Shown: positions 15,626 through 25,040, counted from the first letter of the stretch. The stretch is 30,861 nucleotides of DNA from DASXTB01 sp036505615 (GCA_036505615.1 DASXTB010000480.1:1-30861); one strand, 5' to 3'. The notes: generated by a model not told the origin, from the sequence alone. A program made the numbers and translations.

Positions 15626-18600
15626 CGCACCACAAACAACGCGGGTTGCAGCACCACTCGTGCTTCAGGGTTGTAGTAGTCGTACAGCGCCGAGGGCGCG
15701 CTCTGAGCCTTCATCGCAAAGCGCGGACGGAATTTGAAACTAAAGCTTTGCTTGTCGCGCCATGACCAGAGATAAACAACAACGCGATCCGGCAACACGT
15801 CATAGTTGCCGAGCGAGGCATCCGATTTTGCCGCGCTCTCAAGCGACCCACGGTCCACCTCGGAGCCGGGTGGAATTCCGATTTCACCGAGGAGCATTCC
15901 GAAGCGTTCTTCACCCCCGCGCTGCACGCCAACTTTGCAAGTCACCTCTTGTCCCGCCTGCAACTCAGTTCTATCGAAGCTCACATCGAGTTGCAGCGAT
16001 TGTCCGTCAAACACGGCGCGGTTGGAATGAGACGCAGTGCTCGCTTTTTTCCAGGGCACGTAGAACGAGGAGACCAGTTGCGCCGTCATCAGAGCCGATC
16101 CTCTTTCCGCTCGGATCTCCACCTGATTGGCGCCGGTTGATAGATGCTTCGTCAAATCTAAAATGAGAGGGTCCTGCCGCTTAGGCAAAGCGGCAAGCGA
16201 CTGGTTGGATAGCGGCTGGCCATTCACAAAAACGCGCACCCCCGATTCAACCGTGCGTGTTCTGCTCAGCCAATCTCGGGCCGCCAAGAGCGCCTCAAGC
16301 ACATTTACGGTTGCGTGCGTGGAGTGCCATACTCCGAAGCGATCCTTGTTTTGCACCAGGAATCGCAATGTTCGATTTACCAGCATTTCGGTCTGCGAAT
16401 CGAGCTCGCCTCTTGGACCCGACTGCCGCACGCGAAGAATCGCCTGCAACGCGGCTGCCGTTGTTTCCAGGCGTCCAGCCAGGCCCCAACCGTAATACGG
16501 AGTCGTCGATCCCGTTTCCCACCAGACCATACCCTTCTCGTCGTGAGCTTTGGCGCGAAGCTCCTCAATTGCCTTCGCCGCGTCGTCAGATTGCCCGCTC
16601 TCGGCCGCCGCGAGGGCATACCTTGCCAGCAGATATGCATCATCAGTGGAGTGACGTTCCGCGGAGATGTACTTTAGGGCCTTGCGGATGGCCTCAGTTG
16701 CGGCTGTCGAATCGTGAGCTGAAGCGGTCGGTGTAACGTCCACTCGCGCCATCGCAAGGGCAGCAGCCACGCCGGCTGTCAATTTGAGCGTGTCTCCTTT
16801 CCCGTGGAAGTGCCTGCTCTGCGGCCAGCTTCCATTGTCCGATTGCTGGCGCGTCAGCCAGTTTTGAGCTTCCTCAATCACTTTGGAATCGACGTCAATG
16901 AAGTGTCTGGCATCGCTGAGAAAGCGCAAGGCGTACGCCGTTAACGCCACATCCGCTTCCCCCTTGCCCCAATACGCAAATCCTCCGCTCTCGCTACGAT
17001 AGCCAAGCAGCCGCTCATAGCCTTTGCGCAAATACGACAGCGCCTTGCCGCCAACAGGCGCGTAATCTTCTCCGCGTCCTTCCAAGTAGCGGAGGACGAT
17101 CAAATTCGGGTAGGTCGAAGAGATCGTCTGCTCTGCACAACCGTACGGCCTTCGCAGGATTCCTTCAATTCCCTCAAACGCATGGCTCATCAAGTCGGGG
17201 TAAATCTTCAACTCCTCCCGGATAGTTCCCATGATCGCGTCTTGCGGTATTTTCACCGTCAGCGCCGTGCGATCTCGAAAGGCGTCACCGGTGCTGAGTG
17301 CAATTTCCTCGCCATCGGGCCGGATCTGGATTTTCTTTTCGACGGCATCGCCGGCGACTCCTGTGGCTGTAACGCGTGTGGCGGCTGCGCCCGAACCCGA
17401 TGCCGCGCGAACCTGAAAGGTATCACTTGCTGCCTGACTCCCTTCTGGCCGAAGTTCCTTTGCACTGCCACCCAGAACCTGGAGCTTTGAATCCGTCTGG
17501 AAGCTCACGTGGACGCTCGCCGCTTCGTCGAGATAATTGCGCACGACCACCGGAAGATGAACCTCATCTCCTTCGGTCAGCGCTACAGGTGGATCGTAAT
17601 CGATGAAGAAGGGCTGAAACGATCGGATTTCTGTTTCGCCGGTCGCTGTGTTGCCTTCGATGTCCGAGGCAATAACTGACAGCCGCCATGTGGTGATGTT
17701 GTCGGCAAGCTTGAAAGTCAAGCTCGTCTTTCCGTCTCTATCGGTCTCTAGCAGCGGTTGCCAGATTAAGGTTTCCGGAAAAGATTGCCGCAGCCGAGGC
17801 GGGACTGCAGGGCCCTCGCCATTGCCTACCCCGCCACCAAACCCGCCCCCTTCTGATCGGCTCGTCATGACATCCCCTGCCGTGGCATTGACCGTCACAG
17901 CTTCGTTAATTTCACCAACCACGAGCCGGCAGTTTGACACCGTCACCAGACCTGCCCTGGCCGGCACTTGATTGAGAATTGAAGTCCTGAATCCTGGCAG
18001 TGAAAACCGAATTTTGTATATTCCGGGCGTCACCAGAACGGCATACTCTCCATGATCATCGGTAACGGCCTGCGTTTCCTGCAGACTCTGCTTGTTGACA
18101 ATCTTTACTTGGACACCGGGAATCGAAGTTGGCGACATGTCTCGAACGACTCCCTTTATTGTCCCCATCGCTTGCCGGCCGCCTCCGAAGAGGATCGGCT
18201 GGCGAGTCTTCGAATCAACCATGGAGGCGATCAAAGAGAATTGAGCGACTTCGAAGTCATCTCCGGTGTGTAAGCGTCCATCGGGCCCCGCGCTCTTCAG
18301 CGTCACCACTTCTATCTGCTGAAGGACTTCTCTCTTTTCTCTGCTGGCAGTTCGGCTTGATGTGCCGGTGGGCGGATTCTTTAACAAGAAACTCTGCTGC
18401 TCCCGTTTGAATTCCGAATACAGCGGCCTTCCCCATGGGTCGGCGCACTTTGCCAAATCAAATTCCGGTTTTAAGGCCGCACAGAGCGAAGCATGATCCC
18501 CAGGAACTGAAGCGGCCTTGCTGAGCCGGCGCAGCAACAACATTTCAATCTGGTCTGTTTCGATTCGCTTCTGAAACCATGGCTTGAAAACTACAGCGGG

Positions 18601-21048
18601 CTTTCGCTCGAACCGATCCGCGGCCGGCCTTGCAAAGGGTGGATAGTAATAGGAGCGCTTGTGGACCAGAAATTCGGCCAGCAGGTCTAGATCCGCTGGG
18701 GGCGGCTCGGCTAAGTCGAGCTTGAGCAGGTCGGCTCTGGAAATGCCGGCGATCTCTTGATCGTCCACCCAAAACCAGCGAAACCAACTTCGTGAAAGGC
18801 CAAATTCTTCACGAGATTTCGCCCTTTCTGTCACAGCCTTATCAGTGACCACCACTCCCAGGGCGCTCTCGACGGCAGCGCCCTTGCGGTCCGTAGACGT
18901 CAGCCCGAGATTCACCTGCTCTCCGGGACGGTATTCGGGGTGTTCGCTATGCGCTTCGACCTTGAGGCGGTCAGGTGACGGATACAGCACGGTTGTAGAC
19001 GCAGCAGGATAGTATGCCTCCTCTTCGTCAGCATCGTATGCCAGCAAATGCATCTCTTTTTCGAAATCATCGCGGTAGGGGAAGTTCAAATCTGCGGCGC
19101 CGTCTCGCAAGCGGATCACATGCGAGTCAACCAGTTGGGATCTTGCGATGAGCCTGAGCTCGACAGCCTCGACGCTAGAGTCGGCTTCAACGTGTGCAAC
19201 GATTGGCTCGCCTCGGCGGTGCAGTGTCTTAGCTGTGGTAATTTTTATGTCGCTTTCGCGCAGCCAAACGTCGCGTATTCGCCTCCCTGTTTTCTTTGCG
19301 CCATCCTCGGCGGTTATTACAAGGTTCAATTCGCTGCTTGATGAGGATGCCTTTGGCTTCGGGAGAGCAACCTTGGCCAAACCGAATCGATTCGTTTGAA
19401 CCGTTGTAACTGCACTGCGATCGTCTTTCTGTCTAAGAGTTACCCTGCATTGAGCAGGCGTACCGTCGGCGTAAGCCGTTTGCACATGCAGACGAAGGGG
19501 AAAACCCGGACCTGAATTGGGAGCTGAAACCTCGATGTGAATTTCCTGACGCGTGAGACGAATTGTGAACCGCCGCTGCTCGGTGCGGCCTGTGGTCGTG
19601 TCGGTGACATATGCAGCGTAGGGGTATGAGCGCCATCCGTCTTTAAAGTCCCAAAATGCGGACGGTATCGGCACTCGAAGGAGACAACGCCCGTCAGGCA
19701 GCATTTCGGAACGTTGTGATTCCTCTCGAGAATCCCACGAGCCCTTGCGAGGGCTCCAATGGCTGAACTTCTCACGCACCAGACGCACATCAGCGCTCGT
19801 AACGGGCTTTCCAAACAAATAGCGGGCCGCCACTTCGACTTGTGGTTCCTGGTTTGGGAGGTAGTAAGGGCGGTCGGTCTTGACGTCAACCGAAAAAGAA
19901 GGCAGCTCGTACCGCGAAATAGAAACCTGTCGATCGTCTTCCACTCCCTCGTACGCGCCGGCGGTAATCTGTGCGTATACTCGATAGTCTCCCAGGCGGG
20001 CATTGTCTGGAATCTGCCAGTCAGTCGCTGCTACACCGAATCGCGATGTCTTCGCGCTCAGTGTGTTAACGGTCTTTGATTCAAAATCCTTGATTCGAAA
20101 TCGAACAGCAAGGTTGGCCAGCGGCTTGCCGCCGGGCTCAAAAAAGATGGCTCGCGTTTGCAATATCTGACCCGGCTGGTACAGCGGCTTGTCAGTGCTG
20201 ATCAGGATTCTTGCTCGTCTGTCCCGCTTTACTTCGATAACGGCGTGCTGCTGGTAGTCGCCGAGGCTGGCTACGAACTTGACCTCTCCCGATTCGCCAG
20301 AAATTGCATCTATCTGAGGAAATACCAAAGTAGCGGCCCCATTTTCGTCTGTCAACGCGCTCGAATTCCACTCGGTTCGTGGTCCGAAGGTCATCGTGCC
20401 TTTAACAGCAACGCCGGCGACAGGATGAAGGGAAATGGGATGATAAGCGCGTACAACGTTATGATAAGTGTGCCCGGTACGTACTTCGGATGCCGCGGCG
20501 ACGTTGATTTCAAACAGATCGGAATTGATTTGCGACAACGCAAGGTACCCTTCCTGGGCAGGCACGACGTTGCTGAGTTGATTTTTGGTGGAAATCTGCC
20601 AATGGAAGCGGTACCAGAGAAACTCGCTGTGGTCGGGCCTCTCATCGGAGGGGGCAGGTGGTCCCACAGTAATGCTGACGCCATTTAACCCCGGATCCAG
20701 AACTGCGTGCTTGGTGGCTTGGGCGAGAACTCGGTCCTGCACGTCCAACATTTCCACTTTGGCAGCAACCGACAAGTTTTGTACGGTGTTGTTCCTGATC
20801 GGCAGCAGGAGCTCTCCGGGCGCCGGTTGCAGGCGATACTGAATCCTGGCTTGGTCTAACACTAGCGGCGCTTGACGATCGTTTGAAGAGAGAGCGATTG
20901 GGGGCTCTTGGAATTCAGCCTGCCGGCGTATCAGGCTGTTTTTGGTCCAGTTTTCTGGATCTCTTCCAAACTCGGAATCAATTTGCGCAGGAGTTAGACC
21001 TGCAAGGAGGAAAAATCCAACGAATTGAAGCAGGCGTGGGTGCCACAT
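15622..21048 (-). CDS. Alpha-2-macroglobulin family protein with inserted carboxypeptidase-regulatory-like domain
   Basis: A 1808-residue exported protein. Residues 1-22 are a signal peptide without lipobox Cys (ends TPAQ), so it is probably periplasmic or surface-exposed. Macroglobulin-type beta domains fill about 60-720, including STDKPLYQPGQ (284-294). A carboxypeptidase-regulatory-like domain occupies about 962-1055 (GTIKGVVRD, DDHGEYAVLVTPGIYKIRF, LPGFRTS), followed by a Gly-rich linker (1066-1078). The A2M core begins at PETLIWQPLLETD (1091-1103). The thioester motif PYGCAEQ is intact at 1301-1307 (C1304, Q1307), with the alpha-helical thioester domain after it and a receptor-binding-like beta domain at the end. 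These proteins trap proteases through the thioester. A strong AAGGAGGGAG site precedes the ATG. It lies downstream of two genes on the same strand. Confidence 0.94.
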   Translation of the reverse strand: MWHPRLLQFVGFFLLAGLTPAQIDSEFGRDPENWTKNSLIRRQAEFQEPPIALSSNDRQAPLVLDQARIQYRLQPAPGELLLPIRNNTVQNLSVAAKVEMLDVQDRVLAQATKHAVLDPGLNGVSITVGPPAPSDERPDHSEFLWYRFHWQISTKNQLSNVVPAQEGYLALSQINSDLFEINVAAASEVRTGHTYHNVVRAYHPISLHPVAGVAVKGTMTFGPRTEWNSSALTDENGAATLVFPQIDAISGESGEVKFVASLGDYQQHAVIEVKRDRRARILISTDKPLYQPGQILQTRAIFFEPGGKPLANLAVRFRIKDFESKTVNTLSAKTSRFGVAATDWQIPDNARLGDYRVYAQITAGAYEGVEDDRQVSISRYELPSFSVDVKTDRPYYLPNQEPQVEVAARYLFGKPVTSADVRLVREKFSHWSPRKGSWDSREESQRSEMLPDGRCLLRVPIPSAFWDFKDGWRSYPYAAYVTDTTTGRTEQRRFTIRLTRQEIHIEVSAPNSGPGFPLRLHVQTAYADGTPAQCRVTLRQKDDRSAVTTVQTNRFGLAKVALPKPKASSSSSELNLVITAEDGAKKTGRRIRDVWLRESDIKITTAKTLHRRGEPIVAHVEADSSVEAVELRLIARSQLVDSHVIRLRDGAADLNFPYRDDFEKEMHLLAYDADEEEAYYPAASTTVLYPSPDRLKVEAHSEHPEYRPGEQVNLGLTSTDRKGAAVESALGVVVTDKAVTERAKSREEFGLSRSWFRWFWVDDQEIAGISRADLLKLDLAEPPPADLDLLAEFLVHKRSYYYPPFARPAADRFERKPAVVFKPWFQKRIETDQIEMLLLRRLSKAASVPGDHASLCAALKPEFDLAKCADPWGRPLYSEFKREQQSFLLKNPPTGTSSRTASREKREVLQQIEVVTLKSAGPDGRLHTGDDFEVAQFSLIASMVDSKTRQPILFGGGRQAMGTIKGVVRDMSPTSIPGVQVKIVNKQSLQETQAVTDDHGEYAVLVTPGIYKIRFSLPGFRTSILNQVPARAGLVTVSNCRLVVGEINEAVTVNATAGDVMTSRSEGGGFGGGVGNGEGPAVPPRLRQSFPETLIWQPLLETDRDGKTSLTFKLADNITTWRLSVIASDIEGNTATGETEIRSFQPFFIDYDPPVALTEGDEVHLPVVVRNYLDEAASVHVSFQTDSKLQVLGGSAKELRPEGSQAASDTFQVRAASGSGAAATRVTATGVAGDAVEKKIQIRPDGEEIALSTGDAFRDRTALTVKIPQDAIMGTIREELKIYPDLMSHAFEGIEGILRRPYGCAEQTISSTYPNLIVLRYLEGRGEDYAPVGGKALSYLRKGYERLLGYRSESGGFAYWGKGEADVALTAYALRFLSDARHFIDVDSKVIEEAQNWLTRQQSDNGSWPQSRHFHGKGDTLKLTAGVAAALAMARVDVTPTASAHDSTAATEAIRKALKYISAERHSTDDAYLLARYALAAAESGQSDDAAKAIEELRAKAHDEKGMVWWETGSTTPYYGWGLAGRLETTAAALQAILRVRQSGPRGELDSQTEMLVNRTLRFLVQNKDRFGVWHSTHATVNVLEALLAARDWLSRTRTVESGVRVFVNGQPLSNQSLAALPKRQDPLILDLTKHLSTGANQVEIRAERGSALMTAQLVSSFYVPWKKASTASHSNRAVFDGQSLQLDVSFDRTELQAGQEVTCKVGVQRGGEERFGMLLGEIGIPPGSEVDRGSLESAAKSDASLGNYDVLPDRVVVYLWSWRDKQSFSFKFRPRFAMKAQSAPSALYDYYNPEARVVLQPALFVVR

Positions 21049-21201
21049 GCTCCCTCCTTCGGTGTGGTTTACTGTTTAGACTTCTCCATGGGTGTAGAGG
21101 TTCAATTTTTGCTGGGCGAGGGCGCAACACGCGCCGCAGCTTGGAACCGATGTCAATTTCCAACTCATAAACCAAGGGGCGACAGGAGGACAAGGCAAAA
21201 A

Positions 21202-21525
21202 TCAGACAAGAAGTGCGACCAGGGAGGTTCCAAGCCGTACCGCAGCCGTGATGACCTTCAACGTCTTGGCTATGTTTTTAAGATCCTGGAGCGCTGTGTC
21301 GAGTTGTTTCTGGGCTAGCTGGACTTCGGCAGTCAAAGCCTTAATTTGCGGTTCGTTCTCATCAAAGACCGCGTTGATTGCCTTGAAGTAGTTCGTTTGC
21401 GCTTCCTTATAAGTATCTATTACCTGCTGGCGCTGTTCGCCGGTCGTGCATGCGCTCAGCAAGTCGTCGCGATTGCTCCTCAACGCGAAGTACTGCTGTT
21501 CGAGGGCTCGCAGCGTATCGTTCAT
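21202..21525 (-). CDS. Small alpha-helical protein of unknown function
   Basis: A 107-residue protein with no recognised family. Residues 1-75 are almost continuous charged amphipathic helix with heptad-like spacing, suggesting a coiled coil (LRALEQQYFALRSNRDDLL, IKALTAEVQLAQKQL). The last 25 residues (KTLKVITAAVRLGTSLVALLV) are hydrophobic with few charges and could insert in a membrane or pack against the partner. No signal peptide is seen. It begins 15 bp after the lipoprotein gene and is surely co-transcribed with it; the macroglobulin gene follows after 153 bp. A helical pair of this kind resembles two-component helical envelope or pore-forming systems only in a general way; no function is assigned. 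Confidence 0.75.
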   Translation of the reverse strand: MNDTLRALEQQYFALRSNRDDLLSACTTGEQRQQVIDTYKEAQTNYFKAINAVFDENEPQIKALTAEVQLAQKQLDTALQDLKNIAKTLKVITAAVRLGTSLVALLV

Positions 21526-21540
21526 GACTCTGGCATCCCT

Positions 21541-22545
21541 TTATTTCTTGTCGGCGTCCTTCTTTATGCCTCTAAGCTTGGCGATTTCATCAAGGTATGC
21601 CTGCGCTTTTTGCACTGCGTCTAATATCTGGTCTGGACTGAGCGGCTCACCGGCGAGAATCCTTCTGTGTCCATCAAGAAGCGAGGCGAGAGACTGCTCG
21701 GTGCTGCCGGCTGCAGCAGAGGAAAGCATTGCCAGCCGCAAGGTGCGCACCTTTGCTACCTGGATGAGCGCGGCAATAGTTCTTGGGTCCTCGACCGGCG
21801 TCGAAGGACTGGCCCACTCTAACCCGAGGGAATCGGGAACTTTCCTGGCAAGCGGCCAGGCGATCACCAATTTGTGTTCGATCAGATACTTTGTGACATC
21901 GTTGAAGAGGCTGCCTCGGTCCCTCTCAATAGATTGGTAAGCCTCTTCTTCATTTTCGAACATTGCCTTGAGTTTTGTGACCGCATCCAGAAGAACTTTG
22001 GCAACCTTTTTGATGTCTCTGGATTGTTCCAACCGAGCCAAATCTCCGATGATATTTCCGAATAAACTGGACGCTACCAGAGAACTCCCGGGCATGCTTG
22101 GAAAGTCCACCTTTAGTTCCTCTCCCAGACCCGTGGCAGCGCCCTTTACCTCTGCCGAGACGTTGTAGGAAGAAAGTTGCAGCAGCGCGCTATAGCTTGA
22201 CGCCAATCGACGGGCCAGCCTCGCCCTGCGGTTCAGCGCACTGATCCGCAGCTGCAATAAACTCTCTTGAGCCGTCGACATCTGCAGTTGTCTTGATTGA
22301 GCTGCCGTCAAGCCGTCTGCAGGAAGCGCATCGTAAAAGGCCTGCATCTCCCAGATGTCGAGGGTATCTCGGGCCAAAGAATCGTAGTAGTCGGCCAGGT
22401 TGTTGGCAGTTACGACGCCGCTCTTTGCCAGTTTCTCGGCTTCTGATCGATCTCCACATCCGGCCGACAGTGATAGAAGAAGGGCGAAGACAAAGGCCAC
22501 GGTATCTCGCCAAAGTGGATTTTTGGAAAACCACGGAAGTCCCAT
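21541..22545 (-). CDS. Predicted helical lipoprotein of unknown function
   Basis: A 334-residue protein with a lipoprotein signal: a hydrophobic segment (14-28) ending in the lipobox LSAGC with Cys 30, so the mature protein is probably anchored in the inner or outer membrane facing the periplasm. The mature part is predicted nearly all-helical, with many Ala, Leu, Lys and Glu residues and no Cys. Hydrophobic helices near 158-171 and the charged C-terminus (GIKKDADKK) are notable. No family recognised. It is the first gene of a minus-strand set with the small helical protein (15-bp gap) and, further on, the macroglobulin. No strong ribosome site precedes the ATG. Confidence 0.78.
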   Translation of the reverse strand: MGLPWFSKNPLWRDTVAFVFALLLSLSAGCGDRSEAEKLAKSGVVTANNLADYYDSLARDTLDIWEMQAFYDALPADGLTAAQSRQLQMSTAQESLLQLRISALNRRARLARRLASSYSALLQLSSYNVSAEVKGAATGLGEELKVDFPSMPGSSLVASSLFGNIIGDLARLEQSRDIKKVAKVLLDAVTKLKAMFENEEEAYQSIERDRGSLFNDVTKYLIEHKLVIAWPLARKVPDSLGLEWASPSTPVEDPRTIAALIQVAKVRTLRLAMLSSAAAGSTEQSLASLLDGHRRILAGEPLSPDQILDAVQKAQAYLDEIAKLRGIKKDADKK

Positions 22546-22761
22546 AGAGGGGATTTGTCCTAGTGAAAATTCAGCCGCCCGGGTGAGCTTAGAGGCGTTA
22601 CCTTTCTTTCACTAAGCTAGAATTGTAAATGTTTTCTGTATAATTGTACTAGGCCGTTATTTTGGTCTCCCATTTCAAATTTTAAAAAGTGCAGTTGTTA
22701 CCGACTTGAGTCTAGTGACGTCGATGACACCTAGCCGTAGCGCGCTCTACGAGACCACCAG
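22546..22761. promoter_or_regulatory. AT-rich divergent promoter region with TATAAT
   Basis: This 216-bp space separates the divergent lipoprotein and Cache-channel genes. It is clearly richer in A and T than its surroundings between 22610 and 22690 and holds a perfect TATAAT at 22639-22644 on the plus strand, preceded directly by TG. No convincing -35 hexamer sits at the right distance, so the start point is uncertain. Confidence 0.35.
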
Positions 22762-24876
22762 ATGAATACCGGCAAGTGGAGGCACCGTGCATTCCAGGCT
22801 GTGCTCGTGCTCTGTATCCTGTCTGGCATCGCGGTGGCGGCGCTTTCCGTGCAACAGGCGCTGTTGCAGCGACGCGTGCTGGGCCAAGCAAAGGAAACCG
22901 CCCGGGCGATCGCGACTGAGCAGGCCAGAACAATCAATGCAAGGCTGATAAACCTCACGCCGGTGGCGAACGAAATCGCCCGCGATCTGACCTCCGGCGC
23001 GCTGAAAGATGAGGGCATACGGGCGCGTATGAAGCGCGCCCTGGAGGAAAACCCCGACCTGTTTGAAATAGGGATGGCCTACACTCCCTACTCCAAAGAT
23101 CCACAGATCAGGTTGTTTGCTCCACACGTGGCGCGAGAGGGACAAAACCTCAAAGAGTTTCAGCTTGAGGCGCGCTACGACTACACCCAATACGATTGGT
23201 TCAAGGAGGGGCTTGCTGCAGGCGGTCCGCACTGGGGAGAGCCGTATCTGGGCCCCGCAACCAGGACACTGGTGGAGGGCTACTCTGTGCCGTTTTATCG
23301 TCCGGGCGACGCCAGTAAGTCACCCATTGGTTTGGTGAGGACCAACCTGTCGCTGAATCAAATCCACCGGATCGTGTCCAGTCTCAGTCTGGGGCAAACC
23401 GGCTACGGTTTTCTTCTTTCCAGAAAGGGCGTCTATCTCTCAGACCCGGTCGATGACTACGTGCAGAACCATCGGACAATTTTCGACGTGGCACGCATGC
23501 GTCACGAGGAAGGGCGCCGGCGTTTGGGCGAAAAGGCAGTCGCCGGGCAGCCGGCGGAAGAGGAGAGCATCAGTGGCGTGACCGGGCAGGCAACATGGAT
23601 CTTCAGCGAGCCGGTTCCGGTCGCGGGCTGGTCGCTGGGAACGGTGTTTATGCAGGATGAAGTGGCGTTGGAGCCGCGCGTCATCCGGCGAGGACTGATT
23701 AACGTCGCTTGTTTCTCTATTCTGTTCCTGATCCTGTTGGCTGTTCTCTGGTTTCGAGGTCACGAGGCCACACATCAGAGCCTCTGGAATGCGGTTCTGG
23801 CGGCTGCGTGCCTGTTCATCATCGGAATCCCTTTGATTTGGTGGCTGACGCTGCGTTACCCCGACCGCAATGGGGAAATTGGCGTGCACATATTCAACGA
23901 CGCAAGTTTGAATAAGTTTCTGAAGCAGAACGCAAAAAATCCGTCGGAAAACAGCGATGCGATGCAGGTTAAAACCGGAATTTTCATCCGAACAATGCGC
24001 TTTGGAACGGCCAATGATGTGTCTCTCACCGGGCAAATCTGGCAGCGCTTTGACAGCGACCGGAAAGGGCAGTTCCCGGGATTCAGGCTGCCGGACGCGG
24101 ATTCTCTGGAAACCAAAGAAGCATATCATCTCCAGGAGAATCGCCTGGAAGTGATTGGCTGGGATTTCAAGGCTACGCTTCGAGAGCCTTTCGAAGGGGC
24201 GATCAAGTACCCGTTCGATCGCGCCGTTGTTCGGGTCCGGATCGCCCCCAAGGAGTTCTACAAGAACGTCGTCCTGACTCCGGACCTTGAAGCCTACCAG
24301 TTGCTGACGCCGTCGTCGTTGCCCGGCATCGACAAGGCGCTGGTCCTGCCTGGCTGGCATCTGGATCAGAGCTACTTCACTTACGCGCCCGTTAATTACG
24401 GAACGAATTTTGGAGTGGAGACTGGCTTGGAGCAGTCGAAGCCCTACGAACTCGACTTTACCGTCATAGCGCGGCGGCAATTCCTGGATCCGTTCATTTC
24501 TTCAGTCCTGCCCATTATCGTCGTCGCTTGTCTGCTTTTCGGTTTGGTAGTGGTTGCGTCCAAAGAAACCTCAAAGGTCGCGGCCACGGGTTTCAAAGCG
24601 ACCGACGTTGTGCGTGCGAGCGTCGCGCTGCTGTTTCCGGTGCTGCTCGCCCAAGTCAATCTGCGCAGCAAGATCGGCTCCAGCACTATCATCTATATCG
24701 AATACTTTTATTTTGTTCTGTACACGGCCATCCTGGGAGTTGCGGCAAATGCTCTGTTGTTCACACTCGCCGGCCGCGGCTTGTCGCAATTTCGTGACAA
24801 CCTAATTCCCAAGCTAATATTCTGGCCCTATCTGCTCGGTGCCTGCTTTGCAGTCACGCTCCTCTTCTTGTATTAA
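22762..24876 (+). CDS. Double-Cache sensor fused to a pentameric ligand-gated channel-like module
   Basis: A 704-residue membrane protein. One helix (about 11-31) leads to a periplasmic double-Cache domain (about 40-300; YDYTQYDWFKEGL, then WGEPYLG and EGYSVPFYR are typical dCache_1). Helices at 312-331 and 341-363 flank a short loop. A beta-rich periplasmic domain follows (about 370-565), with TGIFIRTMRF, SLTGQIWQRFD and KYPFD at 482-486; the last resembles the conserved Pro-loop (Y/F-P-F-D) of Cys-loop-type receptors. It ends with four helices (about 574-599 with Pro 584, 612-633, 640-668 and 681-704), matching M1-M4. The order and topology fit a pentameric ligand-gated ion channel with an added N-terminal sensor. 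Family assignment of the C-terminal half is by pattern only. Ligand and ion are unknown; no HAMP, kinase or cyclase domain is present. The ribosome site is weak. Confidence 0.8.
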   Translation: MNTGKWRHRAFQAVLVLCILSGIAVAALSVQQALLQRRVLGQAKETARAIATEQARTINARLINLTPVANEIARDLTSGALKDEGIRARMKRALEENPDLFEIGMAYTPYSKDPQIRLFAPHVAREGQNLKEFQLEARYDYTQYDWFKEGLAAGGPHWGEPYLGPATRTLVEGYSVPFYRPGDASKSPIGLVRTNLSLNQIHRIVSSLSLGQTGYGFLLSRKGVYLSDPVDDYVQNHRTIFDVARMRHEEGRRRLGEKAVAGQPAEEESISGVTGQATWIFSEPVPVAGWSLGTVFMQDEVALEPRVIRRGLINVACFSILFLILLAVLWFRGHEATHQSLWNAVLAAACLFIIGIPLIWWLTLRYPDRNGEIGVHIFNDASLNKFLKQNAKNPSENSDAMQVKTGIFIRTMRFGTANDVSLTGQIWQRFDSDRKGQFPGFRLPDADSLETKEAYHLQENRLEVIGWDFKATLREPFEGAIKYPFDRAVVRVRIAPKEFYKNVVLTPDLEAYQLLTPSSLPGIDKALVLPGWHLDQSYFTYAPVNYGTNFGVETGLEQSKPYELDFTVIARRQFLDPFISSVLPIIVVACLLFGLVVVASKETSKVAATGFKATDVVRASVALLFPVLLAQVNLRSKIGSSTIIYIEYFYFVLYTAILGVAANALLFTLAGRGLSQFRDNLIPKLIFWPYLLGACFAVTLLFLY

Positions 24877-24977
24877 CACGAGAAAAATCAGAGCCTTGCC
24901 CGCCGCGGCGCCCACAAGACGCTGTGAGCCGGTAGGAACTTAAAAAGATTTCTGCAAATCTTGTTAGATTCACCGCG

Positions 24978-25009
24978 CGCGCCCTAACGGGCGCGGTTCT
25001 GATTTTTTT
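24978..25009 (+). terminator. Hairpin and T-tract after the Cache-channel gene
   Basis: CGCGCCC (24978-24984), loop TAAC and GGGCGCG (24989-24995) form a 7-bp GC stem, followed after a few bases by seven T residues (25003-25009). It fits a factor-independent terminator about 100 bp past the stop, though the T-tract begins 7 nt after the stem. A related string, GCGGTTCTGATTTTTT, occurs at about 5165-5180, so it may also be a repeat. Confidence 0.4.
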
Positions 25010-25040
25010 CATACGTTCTGACGGGTGCGGTTCTGATGGG

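Noticed and set aside
21152..21157. TTGACA on the minus strand upstream of the macroglobulin gene as a promoter
   Set aside because: No acceptable -10 hexamer lies 16-19 bp downstream of it.
23440..24480. 346-residue open frame on the minus strand
   Set aside because: Antisense to the Cache-channel gene, Arg/Gln-rich with no recognisable fold or start signal.
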